Part shown: positions 33,597 to 43,517 of the stretch, in pieces
Layout: every line of letters begins with the position of its first letter
Position numbering within the stretch: position 1 is the stretch's first letter
NCBI RefSeq assembly: GCF_000717595.1
Contig: NZ_JNZO01000001.1
Location: 372,001 to 436,000, forward strand
Reading direction: 5' to 3'
DNA length: 64,000 bases
From: Streptomyces flavochromogenes
GTDB taxonomy: Bacteria; Actinomycetota; Actinomycetes; Streptomycetales; Streptomycetaceae
The notes under the pieces: generated by a model
Seen by the model: the letters and a program-made list of their open reading frames with translations, nothing else
Database searches by the model: none
What the model was told of the DNA's origin: nothing
Position numbers and translations under genes: made by a program

Positions 33597-34427
33597 TCAG
33601 CCCTTGGTGGCGCCGGCGGTGAGGCCGCCGATCAGCTGGCGCTCGGCGACGGCGTAGAAGGCGAGGGCGGGGACCATGGCGAGCACGATGTAGGCGAGGA
33701 CGAGCGCGAAGTCGGTCGAGTACTGGCCCTGGAACTGCTGGACGCCGACCGGGATCGTCTGCCATTTCGGGTCGTTGAACACGAGCAGCGGCAGGAAGAA
33801 GTTGTTCCAGCTCGCGACGACCGACAGTACCGAGACCGTACCGAGCGCCGGACGTGCCATCGGCAGAAGGATCTTCCAGAAGAAGCGGAGCTTGCCGCAG
33901 CCGTCCATGGTGGCGGCCTCCTCGATCTCCGCCGGGATGGTCCGGAAGAAACCACGCAGGATCACGATCGTCATGGGAAGCCCGAAAGCCGCCTGCGGGA
34001 GGATCACTCCGAGCGGGTTGTCGAGCAGGCCGAAAGTGCGCAGCATGAGGAAGAGCGGCAGGACGGCCACCGCGAACGGGAACATCAGCCCGATCGTGAA
34101 AAGCGTATAGAACAACTCCCTGCCCCGGAAGGCATAGCGGGCCAGTACGAACGCCGCCATCGCGGAGGCCGCCACCGCGCAGACCGTCGTGCCGATCGCG
34201 ATGCCCGCACTGTTGGCGATCTGCCGCCAGAACATTCCGTCGCCGAGAATTCCGGTGTAGTTGCCGATCTTCCACTGCTCCGGCAGGCCGAACGGGTTCG
34301 TCGTGAGCTCGCCGGTGCTCTTGAACCCGGAGATCACCGCGTAGATCAGCGGCACGACGACGAAAGCGGCGATCAGCCAGACCACGGCGTGCAGCGAAAG
34401 GCCGCGCGCCGTCCGACGGGTGTTCAT
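33597..34427 (-). CDS. bxlG: Xylo-oligosaccharide ABC permease, BxlG-like
   Basis: Permease of 276 residues with six hydrophobic segments and the EAA loop EIEEAATMDGCGKLRFFWKILLP, the ATPase contact. It is the MalG-type partner of the preceding permease, whose stop overlaps its ATG (ATGA). The symbol follows the bxlE-F-G-A order known from Streptomyces thermoviolaceus and is a synteny argument, not a proven orthology. The ATPase is expected to be the shared MsiK, encoded elsewhere. The 35-base gap to GH30 contains only a ribosome site, so transcription should continue into the hydrolase genes. Confidence 0.85.
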   Translation of the reverse strand: MNTRRTARGLSLHAVVWLIAAFVVVPLIYAVISGFKSTGELTTNPFGLPEQWKIGNYTGILGDGMFWRQIANSAGIAIGTTVCAVAASAMAAFVLARYAFRGRELFYTLFTIGLMFPFAVAVLPLFLMLRTFGLLDNPLGVILPQAAFGLPMTIVILRGFFRTIPAEIEEAATMDGCGKLRFFWKILLPMARPALGTVSVLSVVASWNNFFLPLLVFNDPKWQTIPVGVQQFQGQYSTDFALVLAYIVLAMVPALAFYAVAERQLIGGLTAGATKG

Positions 34428-35413
34428 CGGGCGCCTCCCGAGGTGACGGCCCCGCTCAGGTCACGGCGGAGCACGTACCGCTGGTAGAAGAGGGAGAAGA
34501 CCAGACTGATCATGAACAGGACCACGCTGATCGCGCTGGCGTAGCCGACCTGGTACCGCTTGAACCCGAACTGGAACATCGCGATCGCCATCGTCTCGGA
34601 GGAGTGGTTGGGCCCGCCCGCGGTCATGACCCAGACGAGGTCGAAGAGCTGGATGGACCCGATGATCGACAGGAAGACGCTGATCCGGATGGTCGGCCCG
34701 AGCAGCGGCAGCGTCACGTGCCGGAAGCGCTGCCAGGCGCCGGCGCCGTCGATGGACGCGGCCTCCAGGATCTCGGTCGGGATGCTCTGCAGTCCGGCGA
34801 GGAAGAGCATCATGTGGAAGCCGAAGTACTTCCAGATCATGACCACGAAGAGGGTCGGCATGACCGTCGAGGGGTCGGCGAGCCACTTGCCCCGCAGCCC
34901 CTCCAGGCCCAGGAGCCCGGCGAGATGGTCGGCCATGCCGGCACCGGGCAGGAAGATCATCGTGAAGAGGACGGCCGTGACCACCTCGGACAGGATGTAC
35001 GGCGCGAAGAACAGCATCCGGTAGACGGCCCGGCCGCGCAGCTTCTGGTTGAGCAGGACCGCGGTGAGCAGCGCGAACGGCAGCTGCACCGTGATCGACA
35101 GGACGATCAGGTAGAGCCCGCGTCCCAGGTCGCCGAGGAAGACCTGGTCGTCGAAGAGCCTGGTGTAGTTCGCGAAGCCGACGAAGTCGTCCATGGGGCC
35201 GATCCCGCCCCACTTGAAGAAGCCGGTGAAGACGGCGACGACGATCGGGGCGAGGACGAAGACGAGGAAGAGGACCAGGGCCGGGACGAGGAACCAGGCG
35301 ACCGACGCCCAGTGTCCCCACCCGCGCAGGCGCGCCCGGGCCGGGCGTGGCGGGGGCGTCGGCACGGCCTCCTCCGTCCGCTCCTTTGTCAGGGTGGACA
35401 ACAAGCTAGGCAC
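34424..35413 (-). CDS. bxlF: Xylo-oligosaccharide ABC permease, BxlF-like
   Basis: MalF-type permease of 329 residues with six membrane segments, beginning WASVAWFLVPALVLFLVFVL, and EAA loop EILEAASIDGAGAWQRFRHVTLP. The GTG at 35413 overlaps the stop of the binding-protein gene; a GTG at 35365 with GGAGG five bases upstream is an equally good start and would remove 16 hydrophilic residues. It should pair with the next permease to import the ligand of the upstream binding protein. Confidence 0.85.
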   Translation of the reverse strand: MPSLLSTLTKERTEEAVPTPPPRPARARLRGWGHWASVAWFLVPALVLFLVFVLAPIVVAVFTGFFKWGGIGPMDDFVGFANYTRLFDDQVFLGDLGRGLYLIVLSITVQLPFALLTAVLLNQKLRGRAVYRMLFFAPYILSEVVTAVLFTMIFLPGAGMADHLAGLLGLEGLRGKWLADPSTVMPTLFVVMIWKYFGFHMMLFLAGLQSIPTEILEAASIDGAGAWQRFRHVTLPLLGPTIRISVFLSIIGSIQLFDLVWVMTAGGPNHSSETMAIAMFQFGFKRYQVGYASAISVVLFMISLVFSLFYQRYVLRRDLSGAVTSGGAR

Positions 35414-36698
35414 TCTTCGCAGCCTCGGTGATCGAGGCGGTGACCTGTTCAGGGGTCTTCTTGCCGGCTATGAGGTCGGCGACGCTGTCGTTGACCTCCT
35501 GGCCGACCGCCGGCGGATAGGCCTGGTCGAGGAAGAGCTGGAAGCCCGTCGCCTTGCCCAGGCTGCCGGCCACCACCCTCTTGTTGGCGTCGGTGAGCCG
35601 GCTCTCCGCTCCCTTGACCACCGGCAGGTAGCCGTTGGATGCCAGCAGCTTGGACTCGTTCTCCAGGACGAAGAACTTCAGGAAGTCCAGGGCCTCCTTC
35701 GGGGCGCCCTTGCGCAGCGCGAAGCCACCGCCGCCGCCGAACACCTCGGTGGCCTGTCCCACACCGCCGTCGACCGTCGGGAAGGGGAAGAAGCCCAGGT
35801 CCGCTCCGAGGTCGGCGCCCGCGTCCTTCTGCACCGACGGTCCCCACTGCCCCATCAGCTCCATGGCGGCCTCGCTGTTGCCCATGGTCGCGGCCTGCCC
35901 GCCGGGGGTGGCGTAGCCGGCGCCGAGAAAGGCCGTCTGGAACGGCTGGAGGTCGACGAGCTCCTTGAGGTGGACGCCCGCCTGGACGAAGCCGGCGCCG
36001 GTGAAGTCCTTGGTGGTCGCGGCCTTCTCCAGCGCGGGGAGGCCGGCGACGCGCATCGCGAGGTAGGCCCAGTAGTAGTGGCCCGGCCACTTCTCCTTGC
36101 CCGCGAGGGCGATCGGGGTGGTGCCCGCCGCCTTGAGCTTCCGGACGTCGTCGAGGAACTCGGCCCAGGTGGACGGTGGGGTGGTGATCCCGGCCTTGGC
36201 GAAGAGCTTCTTGTTGTACCAGAAGCCGACCATGCCGATGTCGTAGGGCACCCCGTAGGTGCGGCCGCCGAACTGGTAGGCCTGCAGCGAGACCGGGGTG
36301 AGTTGGGACGACCAGTCCAGGAGGTCGGTGAGGTCCTCGACCAGCCCCGCGTCGACCTGCTGCTGGAGCACGCCGCCGCCCCAGGTCTGGAAGACGTCGG
36401 GGAGCTTGCCCGAGGATGTGGTGGCGGTCAGCTTGGACTTGAACGCCTCGTTCTCCAACGAGGTCGTGTTGATCGCGACATTCGGGTGAGCGGTCGTGAA
36501 CGCCGTGGCGATCTGCGGGAAGAGCGACTTGCCCGGTTCCGTCGTGGCGATGTTCCACCACTCGAACGTCACCTTGCCGTCGGCCGACGCCCTTCCGCCC
36601 GACGCGCCGGCCCCGCAGGCCGCGGTCATGGAGACGGACAGTGCGGTCAAGCCCGCGAGTGCCAGGAAGTTTCGTCGGCTCGGGGGAGTGCTGGCCAT
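35406..36698 (-). CDS. bxlE: Xylo-oligosaccharide-binding lipoprotein, BxlE-like
   Basis: Extracytoplasmic binding protein of 430 residues. The signal contains a twin Arg (SRRNFLALAG, residues 7-16) and a lipobox ending at Cys28 (TAAC), so it is a candidate Tat-exported lipoprotein. SBP_bac_1 features follow: VTFEWWNIATTEPGKSLFPQ, PDVFQTWGGGVL, and a GGGGGFALRKG turn. In Streptomyces, BxlE proteins bind xylobiose and longer xylo-oligosaccharides; the divergent LacI regulator and the xylanase genes make that the likely ligand. GGAGG lies before the ATG, and a promoter plus a CGAAA-N3-TTTCG palindrome lie upstream. Confidence 0.88.
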   Translation of the reverse strand: MASTPPSRRNFLALAGLTALSVSMTAACGAGASGGRASADGKVTFEWWNIATTEPGKSLFPQIATAFTTAHPNVAINTTSLENEAFKSKLTATTSSGKLPDVFQTWGGGVLQQQVDAGLVEDLTDLLDWSSQLTPVSLQAYQFGGRTYGVPYDIGMVGFWYNKKLFAKAGITTPPSTWAEFLDDVRKLKAAGTTPIALAGKEKWPGHYYWAYLAMRVAGLPALEKAATTKDFTGAGFVQAGVHLKELVDLQPFQTAFLGAGYATPGGQAATMGNSEAAMELMGQWGPSVQKDAGADLGADLGFFPFPTVDGGVGQATEVFGGGGGFALRKGAPKEALDFLKFFVLENESKLLASNGYLPVVKGAESRLTDANKRVVAGSLGKATGFQLFLDQAYPPAVGQEVNDSVADLIAGKKTPEQVTASITEAAKSA

Positions 36699-36744
36699 GG
36701 GACCTCCGTGATGGGGATGCCGGGTACGACGCCGCTTTTGCGCC

Positions 36745-36757
36745 CGAAAACCTTTCG
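36745..36757. promoter_or_regulatory. CGAAA-N3-TTTCG operator in the bxlE leader
   Basis: CGAAAACCTTTCG is a palindrome with a three-base centre, about 28 bases downstream of the likely -10 of bxlE and 47 bases before its ATG. The next bases add a second CGAAA-like half (TTTCGAAACACTCTCGAA). The same CGAAA-N3-TTTCG pattern sits in the hairpin after GH43 at 41695-41707. BxlR is the expected ligand. Confidence 0.65.
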
Positions 36758-36784
36758 AAACACTCTCGAATTCTGTGGTGCCAT

Positions 36785-36813
36785 AAACTAGGAACACCAG
36801 GCTGCACGGTCAA
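36785..36813 (-). promoter_or_regulatory. Promoter of the bxlE operon
   Basis: On the minus strand TTGACC (36813-36808), a 17-base spacer and TAGTTT (36790-36785) form a good vegetative Streptomyces promoter. It would start RNA near 36778 and give a leader of about 80 bases that contains the palindrome at 36745-36757. Confidence 0.7.
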
Positions 36814-36856
36814 GACCTTTCACCGATCCATCTCGGAAAAGCTTGTGATCCTGGGC

Positions 36857-36900
36857 TTGACAAGCAGTCACACCGATCAGAAACTCTTCGAAAGTTTGCG
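36857..36900 (+). promoter_or_regulatory. Promoter and operator of the bxlR-like gene
   Basis: TTGACA at 36857-36862, a 17-base spacer and a weak GAAACT at 36880-36885 could be the promoter; CGAAAGTTTGCG at 36889-36900 is a near-palindrome of the CGAAA class just downstream. The promoter is divergent from that of bxlE, so one repressor could control both. Confidence 0.5.
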
Positions 36901-36939
36901 ATATCCGTCGTCGATCGACGGCGTCGAAGAGGAGAGAAG

Positions 36940-37953
36940 TTGAGCGAGCAGCGTGCGACTCTGGCGGTCATCGCCGCAGAGGCAGGGGTCTCCCAGGCCA
37001 CTGTCTCCAAGGTGATCAACGGCCGCTCCGATGTCGCGCCCTCGACACGCGAACGGATCGAGGGCCTGCTGCGGTCCCACAACTACCTCCCGCCCGGTCG
37101 GCAGGGCAGGGCACGCAGGTCGGGCCTGGTCGACCTGATCATCGGCGGTCTGGACAGCGCGTGGGCGGTGGAGATACTGCGCGGCGTCGAGGCCGAGTGC
37201 GCCCAACGGGGCGTCGGCACCGTCGTATCGCTCGTCCCGCCCGGCGAAGCCACGCCGTCGAGTTGGGCCGCACTGCCGGTCCTGCACCACAGCGACGGCG
37301 TCATCCTCGTCACCGCGTCGGTCACCCAGGCTCAGCGCGCCCAGATCGAGCGGGGCGGGGTGGCGCTCGTCGTCATCGACCCGATCGACCTGCCGGGCAA
37401 CGGCGTGCCGAGCATCGGCGCGACCAACTGGGCGGGCGGCCTCGCCGCCACCGAGCACCTGCTGGAAATGGGGCACCGCCGGATCGCCGCGATCGGCGGG
37501 CGCAAGGAGATGCTCTGCAGCCAGGCCCGCATCGACGGCTACCGGGCCGCTCTGGAGCGGGCCGGGATCGAGGTCGAGCGCGACCTGATCCGGTTCGGCG
37601 ACTTCCAGCACGAGGGCGGGTTCCGGTGTGCCCAGGAGCTGCTCGCCCTGCCCGATCCACCGACGGCCGTCTTCGCCGGGAGCGACCAGCAGGCGATGGG
37701 CGTCTACGAGGCCGCCCGGCAGGGCGGACTGAGCATCCCGCAGGACCTCAGTGTGGTCGGTTTCGACGACCTGCCGATGTGCGAATGGCTGTCGCCTCCG
37801 CTGACGACGGTGCGTCAGCCGCTGGAAGAGATGGGCCGGCTCGCCGCCCGCACACTGTTCCAGCTTCTGGAGGACCAGCCCCTGGTCAGCCCTCGGATGG
37901 AGCTCTCGACCGAGCTCAAGGTCCGGGTCTCCACCGCCCCGCCCCGTCCCTAG
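36940..37953 (+). CDS. bxlR: LacI-family repressor, BxlR-like
   Basis: Cytosolic LacI-type regulator of 337 residues. The helix-turn-helix and hinge helix are at about 8-50 (LAVIAAEAGVSQATVSKVING), followed by a periplasmic-binding-protein-like effector domain with GGLAATEHLLEMGHRRIA and VVGFDDLPMCEWLSPPLTTVRQP. The TTG start is preceded by GAGGAG. It is divergent from bxlE and ten bases from the GH3 gene, the place of BxlR, which in Streptomyces represses the xylobiose importer and beta-xylosidase until xylobiose is present. The CGAAA-type palindromes in its own leader and before bxlE are its likely operators. Confidence 0.87.
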   Translation: MSEQRATLAVIAAEAGVSQATVSKVINGRSDVAPSTRERIEGLLRSHNYLPPGRQGRARRSGLVDLIIGGLDSAWAVEILRGVEAECAQRGVGTVVSLVPPGEATPSSWAALPVLHHSDGVILVTASVTQAQRAQIERGGVALVVIDPIDLPGNGVPSIGATNWAGGLAATEHLLEMGHRRIAAIGGRKEMLCSQARIDGYRAALERAGIEVERDLIRFGDFQHEGGFRCAQELLALPDPPTAVFAGSDQQAMGVYEAARQGGLSIPQDLSVVGFDDLPMCEWLSPPLTTVRQPLEEMGRLAARTLFQLLEDQPLVSPRMELSTELKVRVSTAPPRP

Positions 37954-37962
37954 GAGAACCCC

Positions 37963-40182
37963 TTGACCGAGCCCTGGTGTGATCCTCTGCTGCCCGCTTC
38001 CGTGCGAGTCGCCGATCTGCTGAGTCGGATGACGCTGGAGGAGAAGACCGGGCAACTCGCCGGCTTCTGGGCACTGCCCTCGAATCCCGGGACACCCGTC
38101 GCGCCGATGGAGGACGATTCCGGCGAACCCGCGCCGAGCCTCGACGACATCGTCGGGCTCGGGCTCGGCCAGCTCACCCGGGTGTACGGAACCGCTCCGA
38201 TCACCGCGGAAGCCGGGATGGAGCGGCTCGCCTCACTCCAGCGGCAGGTGACCGAGGCCGGCCGGTTCGGCATCCCGGCGATCGCTCACGAGGAGTGCCT
38301 GACCGGGTTCATGACGTTCGGGGCCACGGTCTTCCCCGGGCCGCTCGCCTGGGGCGCGTCCTTCGATCCCGGGCTGGTGCGGCGGATGGCCGGGGCCATC
38401 GGCGAGGGGATGCGGCGGGTCGGCGTCCACCAGGGGCTGGCTCCGGTGCTCGACGTGGTCCGCGACTACCGGTGGGGCAGGACCGAGGAGTGCATCGGTG
38501 AGGACCCCTATCTCGTCGGGGCGATCGGCACCGCGTACGTGCAGGGCCTGGAAGGCGCCGGCATCGTGGCGACGCTCAAGCATTTCGCCGGTTACTCGGC
38601 CTCGCGCGGCGGCCGGAACATGGCCCCCGTCGCCTCGGGGCCGCGCGAGTTCGCCGACGTGCTGGTCGAGCCCTTCGTACGGGCGCTGCGCGAGGGAGGC
38701 GCCCGGTCGGTGATGAACAGCTACACCGACGTGGACGGCGTCCCGGTCGCCGCCGACGAACGCCTGCTGACCGGACTGCTCAGGGACGAGTTCGGTTTCG
38801 ACGGCGTCGTCGTCGCCGACTACTACTCCGTCTCCTTCCTGGAGAGCCGGCACGGCGTCGCGGGGTCGCGCGGCACGGCCGGCGCGCTGGCGTTGACCGC
38901 CGGAATCGACGTCGAGCTGCCCACGGCACGCTGCTACGGCGAGCCGCTGACCGCGCTCGTACGGTCGGGAGACGTACCCGAGGAGCTCGTCGACCGGGCC
39001 GCGGAGCGGGTCCTGCTGCAGAAGGCCGCACTCGGTCTGCTCGACCCCGACTGGGAACCCGTCGAGCCCGAACCGGTCGACCTCGACCCGCCGGAGAACC
39101 GGGCACTGGCCAGGCTCCTGGCCGAGCGGTCCACCGTGCTGCTCGCCAACGACGGCATCCTGCCGCTGCGTCCGTGCCGGGTCGCGGTCAGCGGGCCGTA
39201 CGCCGACGACCCCCAGTCGTTCCTCGGCTGCTACTCCTTCCCCAACCACGTGGCGCTGCCCGGCGCCCCAGGGCTGGAGATCCCGACGCTCGGCGAGGCG
39301 TTCGCCTCTGCCGGGTTCACGGTCACCGCGGAGGATCCGGAGGTGAACGTGCTGGTACTCGGCGACCGGGCGGGCATGTTCGGCCGGGGCACCTCGGGAG
39401 AGGGCTGTGACGCCGAGACCCTCGACCTGCCCGGCGACCAGGCCGCACTCGCCTCCGCCGTGCTGGACTCCGGGGTGCCGACCGTCCTGGTCCTCGTCTC
39501 CGGACGCCCCTACGCGCTCGGCTCGCTGGCGGAGCGCGCGGCGGCCGTCGTCCAGGCCTTCTTCCCCGGCGAGGAGGGCGGGACGGCGCTGGCCCGGATC
39601 GTCAGCGGGGCCACGGAGCCATCCGGGCGGCTCCCCGTCTCCATCCCCCGCCAGGTCGGGGGACAGCCCGGCACCTACCTGCACTCCACGTTGGGCGGGC
39701 ACACCGACTGGAGCTCGGTGGACCCGACTCCGCTCTTCCCGTTCGGGCACGGGCTGAGCTGGACCAGCTTCACCTGCTCGGATCTCTCCGTGGATCCCGT
39801 CGCCCCGACGGACGGAGCCGTCTCCGTCGCGGTCACCGTACGCAACGTCGGCGAGGTGGCCGGGACCGAGGTGGTCCAGCTCTACCTCTCGGACCCCGAG
39901 GCGTCCGTCGTGCGACCGAGGCGGTGGCTCGCCGGATTCGGCAGGGTAGAGCTGCGGCCGGGCGAGGCCGCCCGGATCACCTTCTCCGTCCACGCCGACC
40001 GGACTTCCTTCACCGGTGTCGACCTGCGCAGGAGAGTGGAGCCCGGAGAGATCGGCGTGGCCGTCGGACGGTCCAGCGGCGACCTCCCGCTCCAGGGCTC
40101 CTTCACCCTGCACGGCCCCGTACGTCACCCGGCGGCCGACCGGGTGCTGTCCGTGCCGGTCGAGATCGTCCCGGTGCCGTGA
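37963..40182 (+). CDS. bxlA: GH3 beta-xylosidase (intracellular)
   Basis: A protein of 739 residues with no signal peptide, so it acts on imported oligosaccharides. The GH3 N-terminal barrel has KHF at 206-208 and the nucleophile Asp286 in GVVVADYYSV; the second domain includes GEGCDAETLDLPGDQ and PFGHGLSW; a fibronectin III-like C-terminal domain starts near VTVRNVGEVAGTEVVQLYL. The ADYY context of the nucleophile differs from the SDW of beta-glucosidases and is typical of Streptomyces GH3 beta-xylosidases. It starts at TTG with AGGAGA upstream, ten bases after bxlR, and ends in a GTGA overlap with the GH43 gene. Confidence 0.9.
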   Translation: MTEPWCDPLLPASVRVADLLSRMTLEEKTGQLAGFWALPSNPGTPVAPMEDDSGEPAPSLDDIVGLGLGQLTRVYGTAPITAEAGMERLASLQRQVTEAGRFGIPAIAHEECLTGFMTFGATVFPGPLAWGASFDPGLVRRMAGAIGEGMRRVGVHQGLAPVLDVVRDYRWGRTEECIGEDPYLVGAIGTAYVQGLEGAGIVATLKHFAGYSASRGGRNMAPVASGPREFADVLVEPFVRALREGGARSVMNSYTDVDGVPVAADERLLTGLLRDEFGFDGVVVADYYSVSFLESRHGVAGSRGTAGALALTAGIDVELPTARCYGEPLTALVRSGDVPEELVDRAAERVLLQKAALGLLDPDWEPVEPEPVDLDPPENRALARLLAERSTVLLANDGILPLRPCRVAVSGPYADDPQSFLGCYSFPNHVALPGAPGLEIPTLGEAFASAGFTVTAEDPEVNVLVLGDRAGMFGRGTSGEGCDAETLDLPGDQAALASAVLDSGVPTVLVLVSGRPYALGSLAERAAAVVQAFFPGEEGGTALARIVSGATEPSGRLPVSIPRQVGGQPGTYLHSTLGGHTDWSSVDPTPLFPFGHGLSWTSFTCSDLSVDPVAPTDGAVSVAVTVRNVGEVAGTEVVQLYLSDPEASVVRPRRWLAGFGRVELRPGEAARITFSVHADRTSFTGVDLRRRVEPGEIGVAVGRSSGDLPLQGSFTLHGPVRHPAADRVLSVPVEIVPVP

Positions 40183-41678
40183 CCACGTCCTTCGGGGATC
40201 CCGTGCTGCCCGGGTTCCGGCCCGACCCGTCCGTCTGCCGGGTGGGGGCGGACTACTACCTGGTGACGTCGAGCTTCGAGTGGTTCCCGGGGCTTCCCGT
40301 GTTCCACAGCCGCGATCTCGTGAACTGGCGACGTCTCGGCTCCGCGCTGGACCGGCCGTCCCAGCTCGATCTCGACGGGTGCGAGCCCTCCCGCGGCCTG
40401 TTCGCGCCGACGATCCGCCACCATGACGGGCTCTTTCACCTCGTCTGCACGCTGATGGACGGCCCCGGACATTTCGTCGTCACGGCGGACGACCCGGCCG
40501 GGCCCTGGTCGGAACCGTACTGGCTGGAAGGAGAGGGCTTCGACCCGTCGCTGTTCTTCGACGACGGGCCGGACGGCGACGGCCGGGCCTGGTTCACCGC
40601 CGCCCGTGTGCTGGACGAGGCCGCCGGCCGCACCGAGATCTGGATGCGTGAGTACCTTCCCCGCGAACGACGGCTCACGGGACCCGAGTACGTCCTGTGG
40701 TCGGGAAGCCGACCGGGCGCCCGCTGGTCGGAGGCCCCGCACATCTACAAGATCGAAGGTACCTATCTCCTGCTCACCGCGGAGGGCGGTACCGACGTGG
40801 ACCACAGCGTGGTGGCCGCGCTCGCGGACCACGTGACCGGCCCGTACGAGGGCGCCCCCGACAACCCTGTGCTGCCTCCCGCCACGGGCCCCGTGACCTG
40901 CACCGGGCACGCCGACCTCGTGCAGACCCCGGACGGCGACTGGCGGGCCGTCCTCCTGGGCGTCCGCCCGGGCTCCGCCATCGGACGCGAGACCTTCCTC
41001 AGCAGGGTCACCTGGAACGACGGCTGGCCGGTCTTCTCCCCTGTCGACCACACGAGCCCCCGGCGCCGTCTCCAGGACGACTTCGCCGCGCTCTCCACCG
41101 ACTGGAGCACCCTGCGCACCCCCCGCGCGCCGTTCTGGACCACCGGCGACGGGATACGCCTCCAGCTCCGCCCCGAACGCCTCGGCGAACGCACCGTCCC
41201 CTCCCTCCTGGTCCGCCCGCAGGAACAGCCGGACTGCGACGTCTCCACCGAACTGCGCTTCACCCCCGCCGCACCCGATGAACAGGCCGGCCTCGCCGTC
41301 GTCCTCGACGACGACACCCACCTCCTCTTCCTTCGCACCGAGGAAGGACTCGTCCTCCGCCACGGGCCCGAGGTCCTGGCCGGCGCTCCCGTCCCCCCGG
41401 GGCCCGTTCGCCTGGGGATGCGCGTCCGGGGCTTCAGCCACACCTTCGCCCACGCGGCGTCCGACGGCACCTGGCAGGACCTGGCCACCGTCGAAGCCAC
41501 GTTCCTCACGCCGCTGTTCACCAGCGTCCAGCTCGGCCTCTACGCCACCTCCCACGGCCAGCCGTCCACGAACCACGCCCACTTCACGTGGTTCGACATC
41601 GCGTACCCGCGCCGGCCCTCCGGGGCGACAGGCATCGACGACCCGGAAATGGGAACCGAAGCAATAACTCGCTTATGA
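40179..41678 (+). CDS. GH43 beta-xylosidase/arabinofuranosidase (intracellular)
   Basis: A protein of 499 residues without a signal peptide. The five-bladed propeller carries the three GH43 acids: Asp16 in FRPDPS, Asp122 in GFDPSLF and Glu185 in WSEAPHIY. From about 300 a C-terminal concanavalin-like domain is present (DDFAALSTDWSTLR, PDEQAGLAVVLDDDTHLLF), the arrangement of GH43 subfamily 11/12-type beta-xylosidases and arabinofuranosidases. It is translationally coupled to the GH3 enzyme; together they should split xylo-oligosaccharides and their arabinose branches in the cytoplasm. Its TGA lies within the left arm of the following hairpin. Confidence 0.92.
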   Translation: MTTSFGDPVLPGFRPDPSVCRVGADYYLVTSSFEWFPGLPVFHSRDLVNWRRLGSALDRPSQLDLDGCEPSRGLFAPTIRHHDGLFHLVCTLMDGPGHFVVTADDPAGPWSEPYWLEGEGFDPSLFFDDGPDGDGRAWFTAARVLDEAAGRTEIWMREYLPRERRLTGPEYVLWSGSRPGARWSEAPHIYKIEGTYLLLTAEGGTDVDHSVVAALADHVTGPYEGAPDNPVLPPATGPVTCTGHADLVQTPDGDWRAVLLGVRPGSAIGRETFLSRVTWNDGWPVFSPVDHTSPRRRLQDDFAALSTDWSTLRTPRAPFWTTGDGIRLQLRPERLGERTVPSLLVRPQEQPDCDVSTELRFTPAAPDEQAGLAVVLDDDTHLLFLRTEEGLVLRHGPEVLAGAPVPPGPVRLGMRVRGFSHTFAHAASDGTWQDLATVEATFLTPLFTSVQLGLYATSHGQPSTNHAHFTWFDIAYPRRPSGATGIDDPEMGTEAITRL

Positions 41679-41727
41679 ACGAAGCAGTCCCCATCGAAAT
41701 ACTTTCGATAGGGACTGCTTCGTTCAT
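41675..41727. terminator. Long hairpin overlapping the GH43 stop, containing an operator-like core
   Basis: Arms 41675-41699 and 41703-41727 pair over 25 bases with one mismatch and a three-base loop. The GH43 stop codon (41676-41678) is inside the left arm. The centre, CGAAATACTTTCG at 41695-41707, has the same pattern as the palindrome in the bxlE leader. It may act as a terminator, a repressor site for the downstream xylanase, or both. Confidence 0.7.
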
Positions 41728-41796
41728 GGCGCTCCCGACATTCCTTGAAGGACCCTTTCGAGAGGCCTCAAAGGCCCCATTCTCGGGCCGAATTCC

Positions 41797-41844
41797 CGAA
41801 ACATCTCCGAAACACTTGACATGTTCCTGCAGTGTTTCCAGACT
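41797..41844 (+). promoter_or_regulatory. Promoter and operators of the GH10-CBM13 xylanase
   Basis: CGAAACA occurs twice, at 41797-41803 and 41808-41814, one helical turn apart. TTGACA at 41816-41821, a 17-base spacer and CAGACT at 41839-41844 form a fair promoter. GAAACACT (41809-41816) and AGTGTTTC (41831-41838) are an inverted repeat spanning that promoter. I saw no gene in the rest of 41728-42011. Confidence 0.6.
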
Positions 41845-41846
41845 GA

Positions 41847-43460
<1,614 letters not shown>

Positions 43461-43480
43461 CACGCTGCGGCGCACCCTGG

Positions 43481-43509
43481 AGGGGAGCCAGGATGATCCT
43501 GGCTCCCCT
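43481..43509. terminator. Hairpin terminator between convergent xlnA and araD
   Basis: AGGGGAGCCAGGA (43481-43493) pairs perfectly with 43497-43509 around a three-base loop, 21 bases after the xylanase stop and nine before the araD stop. It can serve both genes. Confidence 0.8.
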
Positions 43510-43517
43510 CGGTGCTA

